A stretch of 64,000 nt of DNA, taken from positions 9,787,676 through 9,851,675 of the forward strand of contig CM043807.1 in assembly GCA_023974075.1 (NCBI GenBank), given 5' to 3'. Below the pieces are notes generated by a model. It saw only the letters and a list, made by a program, of their open reading frames with translations, ran no database searches and was not told where the DNA came from. Positions 12,782 through 23,380 of this stretch are shown piece after piece. This DNA comes from Chaenocephalus aceratus. Its lineage: Eukaryota > Chordata > Actinopteri > Perciformes > Channichthyidae. A program made the translations under genes and the position numbers. Each line of letters starts with the position of its first letter. The stretch's first letter is position 1.

Positions 12782-13220
12782 CATAGGCGGATTTTGCGGG
12801 GGGAGCAGGGGGGACATTGCCCCCCCTAGTGGCTGAAATATATTACAGCATTACTACGTCGAAAAACTGTTCCAATACAAATATTTCATATATCAATATT
12901 TTAATAAGGTAGGACACTGGTTAATAATATTGTACAGTGTTCAAGTAACCAAGGGATATAGTAGTTATCAAATAAGTATAAGGTGTGCACAGTTATGATA
13001 AGTTTTACAGTTATGTAATGCACTGTTGTTGGGGGGAGAGACCGCCCCTTCCATATGAGTGTGTGTGTACGGCGTGCATGAGGCGTGCATGGAAAAGTCA
13101 TACTCAGTGCGGTGAGCGCTGGCTTTATTGCTACTGTATCCGTAGCATCCCACGCGATAGTTGGGACGTCAGTAAAAAAGGTTTGCCCCCCCCAAGCGCA
13201 CATGTCAAACTCCGCCTATG
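12782..13220. mobile_element. hAT-type non-autonomous element, 439 bp
   Basis: Inverted ends CATAGGCGGA (12782-12791) and TCCGCCTATG (13211-13220) are flanked by a perfect 8-bp TSD GTGAAAGA (12774-12781 and 13221-13228). An 8-bp TSD with short TIRs fits hAT. Subterminal G-runs on the left and C-runs on the right extend the imperfect inverted symmetry. There is no transposase. Confidence 0.88.
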
Positions 13221-13318
13221 GTGAAAGACAGCAGAGGCCTGATAAACTCACCGTGTTAATTACACAGAAACTGATAACTAGATAAAACCAGTCATTTCCC
13301 GCTCCAAGTGACACGTGT

Positions 13319-13361
13319 GATACAGAGTGAGATACAGAGTGAGATACAGAGTGAGATACAG
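13319..13361. repeat. 12-bp tandem repeat, about 3.5 units
   Basis: The unit GATACAGAGTGA repeats without change from 13319 until it decays into GATACAGG. Confidence 0.9.
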
Positions 13362-15169
13362 GGGAAGCAGAGCTGGGTAATTGGATGACTTGAAAGTGAG
13401 GTGTTGATGAGAACACCACAGCGAGTAACATCTGTCTCCCTTTGAACTTTCTTTGAGTGCAAAACTGACTTAAACTTAGTCTTGCCTCCTAGACATACTG
13501 TACAAATCATTAGGGTTTAAAAAACAATTAAATACCGCAAGAAAACACAACAACACAGAGAGACTGTTTCTGTGTTTCATGAACAAAGAGCACACTTTAA
13601 CACACTGAGGTCAGCATCCATGCACATTTTGTTCTCGATCAGCAGCTTCCTCCCTGTCCGCGTCCACGCCGCCTGCACAGCAGCCCACTCAGCAGCCCAC
13701 TCAGCTCGACGAGGAAAATGACCTGACGCGACAAACCTCCTCATTTGAGGGGCAAGAGACACCATTTATCACGGCAAACAATTAGTCTCTAACAACTCTC
13801 CGAGGGAAACGATTTGGCTAATGGTGACAGAGGAAAATGTGCTTATTATGCAGAGTAAATAACGCTCCAGTAACCTGAGGGGTCCATTACTGTGTGCGCC
13901 ACCAGCAGGGGCCACCCGTCGTGTTTGGTTCAAATCTGAGCAATGTACTACTTTCATCAATCATCAACATAGTGTTTTACATGTGACTGCCTTAAGGCCT
14001 TATGATATCCTCCACAGTAAGCATTTGAACATATAACATTGCTGATCACCAGTTTTATTGAATTTTGAGTGGTTAAATCAACTATGTAACACCAACAGAA
14101 TAAAATGACCTCCATAGGAAATGAATTGGTAACCCGAGATTATGTTCTTCCATCAGATAGTACACAGCCAAATCGACAAATGTTAATTTTGGAGTACATA
14201 TTGAATTTGGAGGACCAGTATACATGAGACCTTGTATACAACTTAAAAGGGCGTTAAATAAAATGTGGTGACAATTAATAGTTGTTGTGTTAATGTAGGA
14301 GCAGTTCAAACCGAACCCCATACTAAGGGGGGGAAGATGAACATGACAAGAGGGTTAATATGACTGAGCCGTGACATCATCAACATGCTGCGAGCAGAGA
14401 TGGACAGGAAAAGAGTGAGGGAGGAGGAGAAGGTCATTTGCTGATGAGGGATGACAGCAGTGGCAGTGGCACTGGCAGGCTGCAGGCTGCCCCCCCCCCC
14501 CCCGCCCCGGCTGTCAGAGAGTGATCAGCAGGAACTGTGAAGGATGGCCTCTGTTGGATGGGAGCCATAAAGAGAGGCGGGCTGGTTCAAATGCCCCGGG
14601 AAATACCAGTGATGAACTCAACTTTAATTCAGCTGATCAGACCTCTCTTGTTCACACAGTGAAAGTGTTTTGGCATTTATCAAACAAGTCAGGGCTGCTA
14701 CACTTCCAACTAATCATATGGCTTCTCTGAGCTAAAGGAATCCAGAGTGTTAATGATGCTCCTCTCAGTGCAGTGAACTCACAGAGATATCAGAGGTCAG
14801 GGCTCGAGGCATTTAGAGCTGATACAGAAACTGCTGACCCGAAACCACCCTAATAAAGGAATTACAGCAACACTGGCAGCAGCATGACACCCTATTAAAT
14901 AACTGCAATAAAAAAAGCCGCAATATAGCTTAATAATAATATCCTGCGAACACAAAGTCAGAGGAACTAATTAGTCTTCTCAGACTAATTAATAAAAAAA
15001 AGGCCAGTAGACAAAAGAAAACACTTTTCTAACCAATTTAACGATGTAATGTGTGGTATTATGGGCATGTGTTGGACTAAAGAAAGACAACTAACTGATC
15101 AAATATAGGATGAATGACCATTTTCTCACGTCAGCATTAAAGATGGGGTTTTTTTTGTTGGGGGTTTAC
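13362..15169. other. No gene seen
   Basis: Intronic sequence with a run of 14 C at 14490-14503. No other structure is recognised up to the donor site of the ankyrin exon. Confidence 0.4.
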
Positions 15170-15326
15170 CTGTTGGTTGACGCGGCACTGCGAGGGTCCG
15201 TGGTGGATGAGGATGCGGACGATGTCCACGTCCCCCCGCCAGGCAGCCAGGTGCAGCGGGTAGCATCCTTTACTGTCAGAGAGGTTTGCGGCCGCCTCAA
15301 ACTGCAGCAGCTTCAGCACCACCTCC
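15170..15326 (-). CDS. anks1b: anks1-family ankyrin exon (ANKS1B-like), internal exon
   Basis: This internal coding exon is 157 bp. On the minus strand it opens after a polypyrimidine tract and CTCAG and closes at CAACAG before GTAAACC. It supplies the third base of a codon shared with the upstream exon, then 52 full codons: the second half of one ankyrin repeat (EVVLKLLQFEAAANL) and a complete repeat with DSKGCYPLHLAAWRGDVDIV, then RILIHHGPSQCRVNQQ. From memory, ANKS1B has VLKLLQYEA and ILIHHGPS here, while ANKS1A has SKGCYPLHLAAWKGD. The exon mixes both but leans to ANKS1B. ANKS1 proteins are ankyrin-SAM-PTB scaffolds; ANKS1B (AIDA-1) acts at postsynaptic sites and in APP and ephrin-receptor-linked signalling. 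The frame is intact, with no stop. The paralogue call is less sure than the family. Confidence 0.85.
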
Positions 15327-18191
15327 CTGAGAGAGGCAGGACAACATACTGTATCAGCACAGTGGGAGACACATGGAATAGTGTCCCCTTGTCCTTTGGA
15401 AACAGCTAATCAAACATATTTAACACCTTTTTAAACATGAAATAAATTAACTAGGACAAGCAACACAGAAGGAACATTAGTTCGCACTGACTACTTTAGA
15501 GCAGATTTCTGTATAATAATTAGTCAGTATGGAGGTGTCAGGTTTTGCTGATGGTAGATTGTTGTGTTGACTTTTGATGATGTTTTTGGTTTCTTGTTAC
15601 TGTAAGCAGCTGAGACTGACAGACCATCTATTGTTTGCTAATGGGATACAAAAAGAAATGCTTAAAGTGTACATGTTTTCTTTGATAGTAATTGCCATGA
15701 GTGGAGTAAAATAATAAATATATATTCAAATTGTTTGTGTTTCCTCTTATATTCAGTGCTAATCTCTACAGATATTCATTTTCTCCTGGTAAAAACAGTT
15801 CACACTGTTTTACAATGTGTTGTTTATACATGAAATGTTTGCTTATCTGGGTCTAACATTACAAATAAGAATGTTGGTAAATGCTCCATCATTTATCATC
15901 AATATCTTCTATACTTCACATATTTCAATCCGAGCTTCATTGTTTATTTGAAGTGTAACACCTTTAACAAGTACAATGATGAGGAGGGTGATCTATTTTT
16001 CATCAACACTGGATACAAGTCTGGATGGGTTAAAAGCAGAGAACACATCTCACCGTGTGTGCTGTGTGCTCTGCATGTGTGACCATTAAAGAGGGTTTCA
16101 TCCCTCCCAATAGTATTATTATTATGAAAACATAATTTTGCACTTTACAAATACATGCAAAAGACAAAATCAAGTGAGTTGGCTGTATTTGATCAAATCA
16201 AAAATGGAATGATGTATGTGAACATTTGCACTCACGGCTGAAGCACAGAGTATGAGGGTTTTAGTTTGTGCTAGACTTTTAGCTGCCCTTGTTAATGCCA
16301 GTGTCCCGTTTGTACTTGTTATTTTGACTGAATAGCTACATCTGCATTCTTAGTACATGTGATGCTGTCAGCAACAGCTGGCACTTATTTAAAGCAGGTA
16401 GTCTGAACCAGGCTCAGGTCATGAAGGGATTCACAATGTTAGGACTGAATTCGGACTATAGCAGCCTATAGAGGAAGCAGTGGAGGCGCAGTTCCACTGG
16501 AAATGATTATCAATAATTTAGAGAAGACAAACACATGTTCCCCTCTAATAAAGTAATCAGAGCTATTACACAAATACATTGAGCGGTAGTGCCTGGGTTT
16601 TGATAGAATTAATACTGTTTGGTATCAGGAAGTCTCCAGCTGAAGTGGTCCTTGCTCTCTGAAGAGGAAAGGTGAAGTGCTTCATTTGCATTAGAAATGT
16701 CAGGGGGGGGGGGAGGGAGTAAAGGGCAGAGGCTCTCCCAGGAGCCGGTGTGAGAACAGCCCCCGATACTTAATGAACTGCTTTCTTAATTATTAATTGA
16801 TCGTATATTTATAGTATTCACTCCGGTTTAAATGGCAGAGCAAAATCCCACTGGGGGGATCTCAGGGTCGAATAAGAGAATATCCAACTTCTTGCCGATT
16901 GGATTAAGCTTGCTTACTTCACCAAAAGGCTTTTGAAAAACTCAACATGATCTAAAAACAACAGCCTGAATAACACATCTCTGAATGCACTGCTGCACCA
17001 GGTTTCTTCGCTCTATATCTTAATTGCTAGTTCTCTTTGCTTTCCCAACTAAACGTTAAATCATCCCTCTTGGAGCTTTGTGTTGGCTGCCTCATTTCTA
17101 TGGTGAGGCTGCAGTCTTCTCTCCCTCCCCACTCTCCTCCCCGGTTGATCCCAAGGAGGAAATCACATAATTGCCCCCAAAACACAGCACTAATCCTTCA
17201 GTTCCGCAGAGCTGGGAGAGTGGTCAGGGCTGCAGATAATCCACACTGTGGAACGGATTTCCCAGCAGCCAGGTGAGGAGAGGAGGCTGCACTAAAGCTC
17301 TTTACAGATGCATTGTGTATGCTATTTTGGCATATAATATACATATATTAGTATTACTACTGGCTTCTACTTCTTAAGTATGGTCCCTGGTAGACCCCTA
17401 CACATATAACAACAAAGACTACTATAACACCTCTTGTTATGCAATACTAATTATGTTCAATATATGCAATATATATATATATATATATATATGCCATTAA
17501 TAGCTGCCATATCACTCAGAACTGTTAGTTTGTTTGTATTATCTTTAATATGTTATGCATGCTTCTTGGTTAATATTACATTTAGTTTGGCTGTTTTCTT
17601 CCTGTAACAAATACTATATAGTATTCCATTCCAACAAGAATCTGTTATTATGTAAATATACACTTTTATTTGATTTACTACTGCTATCTACCTGCTACAA
17701 CACTTAATTCCACAATGTTACCCTTGTTTTATTGTATACATTCTGCTAACTTACAGTACTTATTATCCCTGAATTTGTATATCTGTACATGTTTTTTTAA
17801 ATACTATGTGCATACCTTTGTATCTAATAGTGTGTTATTTAATTGTTGTATTCTATCTATACATGTTTTAACAATGTAAATTGCCCATCTGTGGGACGGA
17901 TAAAGGAATTATAATTCGTCTGATTTCATTTGGAGAGTAGAGGTATGTCATGGCCTTTGTGAAAACAGAAAATGCATTTAAAAAAATGTTCAATGACTGA
18001 TTGTTTATTTATCAAATGAAAACACTTCTAGTTATTTGAGGTTCAGGATTAAGGACTTAACACATATCACATCAGGCACATTCATGTATTGAAACACATA
18101 TACATCATCACTCTTTTTTAACTGTGCAGCACTTTGATTTATATCTCATTTCTGTTAGAATAAAGAATAATTATGTTATATGCAGTCTTAC
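15327..18191 (-). other. Intron between the two ankyrin exons, 2,865 bp
   Basis: Donor CCG/GTAAGA at the 18191 end and acceptor CTCTCTCAG at the 15327 end (minus strand). It interrupts the R/K codon after LNGH, between the second and third bases. An (AT)n run lies at 17469-17492 and a LINE-tail-like segment ends near 17935. No gene was seen inside. Confidence 0.8.
17330..17935 (+). mobile_element. Possible LINE 3'-UTR/tail
   Basis: The stretch ends in AATGTAAATTGCCCATCTGT, then GGGACGGATAAAGGAATTAT, which resembles the conserved 3' end of several fish LINE families (a GTGGGAC(T/A)AATAAAGG-like tail). No coding remnant was seen upstream and the left boundary is a guess. Confidence 0.35.
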
Positions 18192-18272
18192 CGGTGTCCA
18201 TTTAGTGAGGCGTGATGTAAGGGTGTGTATCCTGTGCTGTCTGTGCAGTTGACATTCAGGCCCTTCCACATG
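18192..18272 (-). CDS. anks1b: anks1-family first ankyrin exon (ANKS1B-like), internal exon
   Basis: This exon is 81 bp on the minus strand. The acceptor is GTTTTCTCTGCAG ending at 18273 and the donor is GTAAGACTG starting at 18191. It completes one codon, gives 26 full codons and leaves two bases (CG) for the next exon, so it splices in frame to 15170-15326 to rebuild Arg. It encodes [20 protein letters not shown] followed by ASLNGH, the start of the first ankyrin repeat with its TPLH motif. ANKS1A and ANKS1B carry S(M/I)WRGPNVNC at this place, just after the N-terminal linker, so the preceding exon should contain the start codon and lies beyond the right edge of the window. Met here is internal, not a start. 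Confidence 0.85.
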
Positions 18273-19819
18273 CTGCAGAGAAAACAAACACACATCAGAA
18301 TTAAACCCTAAAAAGTGAGACTGCTTGATACTCTGTGTTGCTTATGAGACATTGACACACATTTGGAACTTCTTCTTGGTCAGAAAACATGAGACAGACA
18401 GTTAAAATGTTTATTTCATCAACTTGTTTGAGCTTCTATCTGCTGCAACTTCAGACCCAGGAAGTGTCAAACCACACCCAGCCAATTAGGAGTCACTTCA
18501 TCGTGGAATGTGCCAAGTGTTGGATAGGTAGAGGGGTGGTGTAACAAAATGCTGTTCCTAAACACTATCTACCATTTTCTACTTTTATAACAGTTAGTTG
18601 ATATTTATATAGTGGTAAATGTACATCTATTAAAAACATATGCATTTTTGCTGTGAGTTACAATGGATACGAATGGGTTTTGAGCTTTTTCAAGAAGATT
18701 AAGAATGGCAGGAATGCTTTCTCCATACAGAGTTATTTCCTTGTTTTCCATTTACTTGTTTTCCATTGCAAGTTTTGGGTTGTGTTTCAAGTACAAAAAA
18801 AAGTACAATTTTGACGTGTTTGGATCTGATGGCAAAAAGTATAATTTATAATACAGCCAGAAGTCTTATTTAATCATACTGGCAACAAAATGAGTGAGGT
18901 TGAATGTTGGATTTGAAAAAAGGCTGAGCATGCAAATAAAACCACCCAACACAGAATCTCATTAAAAAAGACAGCTATGCATATATTCACAACCACAATA
19001 CTCACATATAGTAGCACACACTATTACACATATAGAGCTCAGGGTTTTCCCAGAACTATAATTATATGACCTCTCTTTTTCACATGAACTCGAGTCAGAG
19101 AAAAGTACTAATTAGTGAATTCCAGTGAGAGCAGATCGGGGAAACTGGAGAGGCAACTGTATTAGCTTTGACCTTAAATTAAAGAAATAATTATCTGTGG
19201 CTGGAGAATATAGATGTTTTTTTTTATTATTAGTGCCTATATGCACTGTACTCACCCATTTGAATTGCTATACATGTGCTCACAGTGTGTATCTATTCAC
19301 AACACTCACCTCTAACTCTCCTTTTTAATATTACAAATGTTGTGTTTTCTGGTCATTTGTTCCTTTTGAGGGTCTGCTGCTGCAAACAGTTTAACATTGT
19401 GGAGGCAGCAGAACATTCACCGGGTTTGACAGACATCAACACAATGGTGAAGGTCAGTGCAAACACACAAAACTAAGCTTGAATTAAATGAGGTATTAAG
19501 AGCTGGCTGCACACATTGCGAACACAGTGTACTTCCATCAATAGAGCAAGTCTGCCGGAGATAAGGATGTCAACCATTTTATTTGTGCTGAATAAAATGC
19601 TTAAATAAACCAGACCTGAACCAATTAACCAAAAGCTGCATTTTAACCGATTTTAACACTAAAGTACAATTATACCTTACACCACAAGTGCATATGTAGA
19701 ACTGAAACTATCTGTTTAACCACAGATAAATCTAAAAACACAACTCAATAAAGGAAATACATCTTGTACACATGTGTTAAACACACACAGAGGTCAGAGG
19801 GCAGGAGACCACAGACAGA
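18273..19819. other. No gene or repeat recognised
   Basis: AT-rich intronic sequence directly upstream of the ankyrin exon. Confidence 0.4.
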
Positions 19820-20085
19820 AGAGGCTTCTCAATACTCAAATTTCCCCTCCTCAACTCCTCGACTCCTCGGTCCTCCGGTAGTGACCCGGAAATGAATTTC
19901 AGCGCGCCATTTTGAAGGACGTCTAATTTCTCTAAATGCACACCGAGGACCGAGGATCGAGCGTCGAGGAGGCTCTCTGGAGGAGCTATAACCGAGGATA
20001 CACTGATGGTTCCTCCACGGCTCCTCCGCGGATGCATTTCCGGGAACGGTGGAGGCGTGACGCACGACCGGACTTATCTCAGCCA

Positions 20086-21191
20086 GAGCCATTTAATAGA
20101 AGAGTTACGACATCTCCGTTCACTCCAATGGACCACTTTTTTACAGCAATGGCGGATCGTGGAGCCTCTCAATCGTTCCCCGGAAGTTAGCGCCAAGGCT
20201 GGCAGAGCTGTGGAGTTGCAGCATAATAGACCGTTCGTGACGAACTTTTAAAGGTAAGAAGAAGTTTAAAGATTTATATTGCGGATATTATCAGTACATC
20301 TGATTCAAATGAACATGTGTATTAAAGGATATCAGTGGATTATCCCTAAATTAGTAGATTTAGGGAACGTTTACAGATAACAGATTAAGCTAGCATACCG
20401 AAGCAAGTTAGCAACACACGTTGAACAGCCTTTTAATTGTAAATTCCGTTCTCTTAATGTCATTTCGTCCAACATGTTGAATTAGAGAAGAGGGGCTTCT
20501 AAACGGGATTGTATGCGGGGGTGGAGGGAGTTAAATATTAGATAAATATAACTTTGGTGCGTGTAAGAGTGAGTGTTTTTAGCAGAGCCATATTGTGTCC
20601 TTGTGATTCTGTTGATTATTACCTGTCTGTATAATGTTGCAGCTCAGCTGATTCTGGATTGATGGCAAAGGGAGAGGGACTTAAGTGAGAGTGAAAACAC
20701 AAGGTAAATGTAATACTACTGTTTTATATAAGTAAACACCTTATCTCTCCAAGGCATTTCCCATCCAATAGGTGTGCTGTGTGTGTATAACCCTTTCTCC
20801 TGTCTGTTACTCCCTCTTTCAGCACAAGAACCAGAGGGGGATTCAATGGAGCCTGAATACCTGCACTGAGACCCTCGCACTGTTAGCCTAACATGTAAAC
20901 TAGTTGTTCACACTAATCCTAATATTATCAATTAATATTAGCAAATTCGATTTTATTTTTTAAAACATATTGATGTAAATACATACACATATCGATTTGT
21001 TGTATAAATATTGCAAATCAAAACCTTTATTCACTAATAATTAACAAAAATCGTAGTTCTATCTCCTGTTATCAATGCATTCACATTGCCCGCCATGAAC
21101 TTCCGGGGAACGATCCTCGTCTACATGAACCACGTGACGATAACCGTTTTTGGACTTCCGGTGTCGTAACTCTTCTATCTATATGGCGCTG
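20086..21191. mobile_element. TIR DNA element nested in 19820-22120
   Basis: A direct repeat ATCTCAGCCA (20076-20085 and 21192-21201) brackets inverted ends. The shared end segment is ATAGAAGAGTTACGACA (20095-20111, and its reverse complement ending near 21178). A second inverted pair, ATCGTTCCCCGGAAGTT, lies at about 20172-20188 and 21100-21116. Ends are about 100 bp and imperfect. The superfamily is uncertain, because the 10-bp repeat could reflect an 8- or 9-bp TSD. Confidence 0.65.
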
Positions 21192-21796
21192 ATCTCAGCC
21201 AATGACAGCTCTGCATGCAACCCCTGGATATTATTTTAGAAACTGCTCTCATCGCAACGCGATGTTTACAGTGAGAACAGCTGTGAGGTCCGTGCAGAAA
21301 GCAGAGCAGTGTGTAACATATATATCACTCAGTATAACAGGCCTACTCTCTTTATTTGCTTTAGTTTAGTAGATATCTACAAAGGGTCGATATTTTTCTA
21401 AGACCATTTAGTGCTTCACATAATAAAATACACAACGGCTGTAGCCTGATTATGCTTTAGGAGCTGTAGGTGTGTGTGGAACAGTGTCGGTGCGTGTTGT
21501 ACGGTGTAGGTGTGTGTGGTACAGTGCGCAGATGCGGCGGACAGACGGGTCTCAGTTGGTTTGGTGTCCTCTGCTTACTTTTAATACTTGCAAATACAAC
21601 TTTTGGCCCGTAATTTCAATTCCCCATTTCAGCGACCAGAGAGAGGGGGGGATATATCCAGTCTCTGATTGTGTTATTATGAGAGTGCTCTCATACTTTA
21701 AATTGCATATATTTATATAAATATATTTGTGTGTGTGTGTCCGCATCTGTAGCCTGTTATTGTCTCATTATACCGCACTCTCAATGAATTCAAAGT

Positions 21797-21886
21797 AAAT
21801 ATGTGGGGGAACAATGTTCAGCTGATCTAACAGAGATTATAAAATATGTGGGGGAACAATGTTCAGATGATCTAACAGAGATTATA
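21797..21886. repeat. 45-bp tandem duplication
   Basis: Two adjacent copies start AAATATGTGGGGGAACAATG at 21797 and 21842 and differ at one visible base (GCTGAT against GATGAT). Confidence 0.93.
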
Positions 21887-22120
21887 AAATATGACAAAAC
21901 ACTCGACAGCTGATGCAGCTGTTGCCACGTAATAATGAACGGACGTCGCTTTAATATGACCGCTCAGAGGAGAGGAGTTCTCATTTCTTTAAACGTCTGC
22001 TGCTTCCCCTCCTCTCTCCTCGGTTCCCCTCCTCGGTCCTCCGCTCGCATCTCCTGTGGGCGGGACTAAGTCTCGAGGAGGGGAGTCGAGGAGGGGACAT
22101 TTAAGAATTGAGAAGCCTCT

Positions 22121-23348
22121 AGAGAGACACAACACAGGTTTGTTTCTATTGGCTGATCGTTTGTTTTGGTGTGTGTGTGAGTTCATATTGATCACAGTGT
22201 TCTGCTGAGCCGTTTCAGCGCTGACTTACAGAACCACGAGTAAGATGTGTTATTAAAAGAGCAGACTGCCAGAGGGTGAGAGGAGAGAGAGACAACCCAC
22301 TGCAGGAGGCAAGAGAGTGATGGAGGCAGACACAGAGACAACATGGAGGGGATTTAACTCAACGGGCAAAGTGTTTTGGACAGATATCATTTGCTCAACA
22401 TCCACCAAAAAAAAAAAGTAAATTGTTGGTCGATGCATTTCAGTCTTTCACCGTCATTGCTGTCAAAATATTTCATAATCATTTGATTATGATTATTTGA
22501 GTTGACTGCCATCATTTTGCAATATTGTTGTTTACAAAATCAAAGGAATGTAAAGACAACCCAACACTGTCAAACATAAACACAAGGTTCAAACATCAGG
22601 AAACAAAAAAACGATGGCAAAAAGAGCCTGACCGTGTAGATATTATCCAGTTTTATCTAGACCATTATTCTTGCTCGGGGAGGAAAGATAAGGACATGAG
22701 GTTGTGATAAGGGGTCCCTGGATGTAAAGAAGAGAGTCTCCCTGTGGGAGCAGCGGTGACAGCTCTGGAAGTTTGGCTGGAGTTGTCGCTTCAAGGTTTG
22801 CTAATTGGATAATTCACAATAAAATGTCTGAATGGAAACACGGTGCCAGGAGTATGGGTCCTTTCAGAAATAAGTGGGCCCAATGACCGTTTAGGAACAA
22901 GCTTTTTAAAATATATCTGTATGCAGCAGAGCGAGAGGAGAAACACTTTTTCAACAAGTTCTTGGAGATGTATTGACATTATGACATCAAGCAAAGCATC
23001 ACATTAATCAAACCGAATAAGGGAATTGAATCGCAAGTCGCAGTTATTTAGCTAACAATTCAATTGTAAATGTGTTACTTGTATAAAAGGAATTAGATAA
23101 ACCATGCATCACAACACAGAGGTTGTCAACATATGTATTCTTACAGTGTATACACATAACAGTTGTCTTTTTATTACACATTTCCACCTTAAATCAGGCT
23201 CTAAACTGCCACATCTAGATTTCATCGAAATGTTCCAATTTCATTCAGTGTTTCTAGTTCAATACCTCATCAATCACATACAACTACTTTGATGGAACCC
23301 CCCGTAAGATGCTTTCTATATCTGATCACCGAACAAACCTGACCTTGA

Positions 23349-23380
<32 letters not shown>

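Larger units (their letters stand above)
19820..22120. mobile_element. TIR DNA transposon, non-autonomous, superfamily unassigned (outer element)
   Basis: The left end AGAGGCTTCTCAATACTCAA (19820-19839) matches, in inverse, the right end TTAAGAATTGAGAAGCCTCT (22101-22120). Inverted symmetry continues inward through CCCCTCCTC..CGACTCC and a CGGTCCTCCG-like block for about 50 bp and beyond. A trinucleotide AGA flanks both sides but no longer TSD is clear. The element encloses another TIR element at 20086-21191 and a 45-bp tandem duplication. No transposase frame was seen. Confidence 0.65.

Noticed and set aside
13319..13361. Short direct repeats as a CRISPR-like array
   Set aside because: The 12-bp units are in tandem without spacers, and the genome is a vertebrate's.
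14961..14992. Hairpin CTAATTAGTCT..AGACTAATTA as a regulatory or RNA element
   Set aside because: Short arms in AT-rich DNA are expected by chance, and there is no supporting context.
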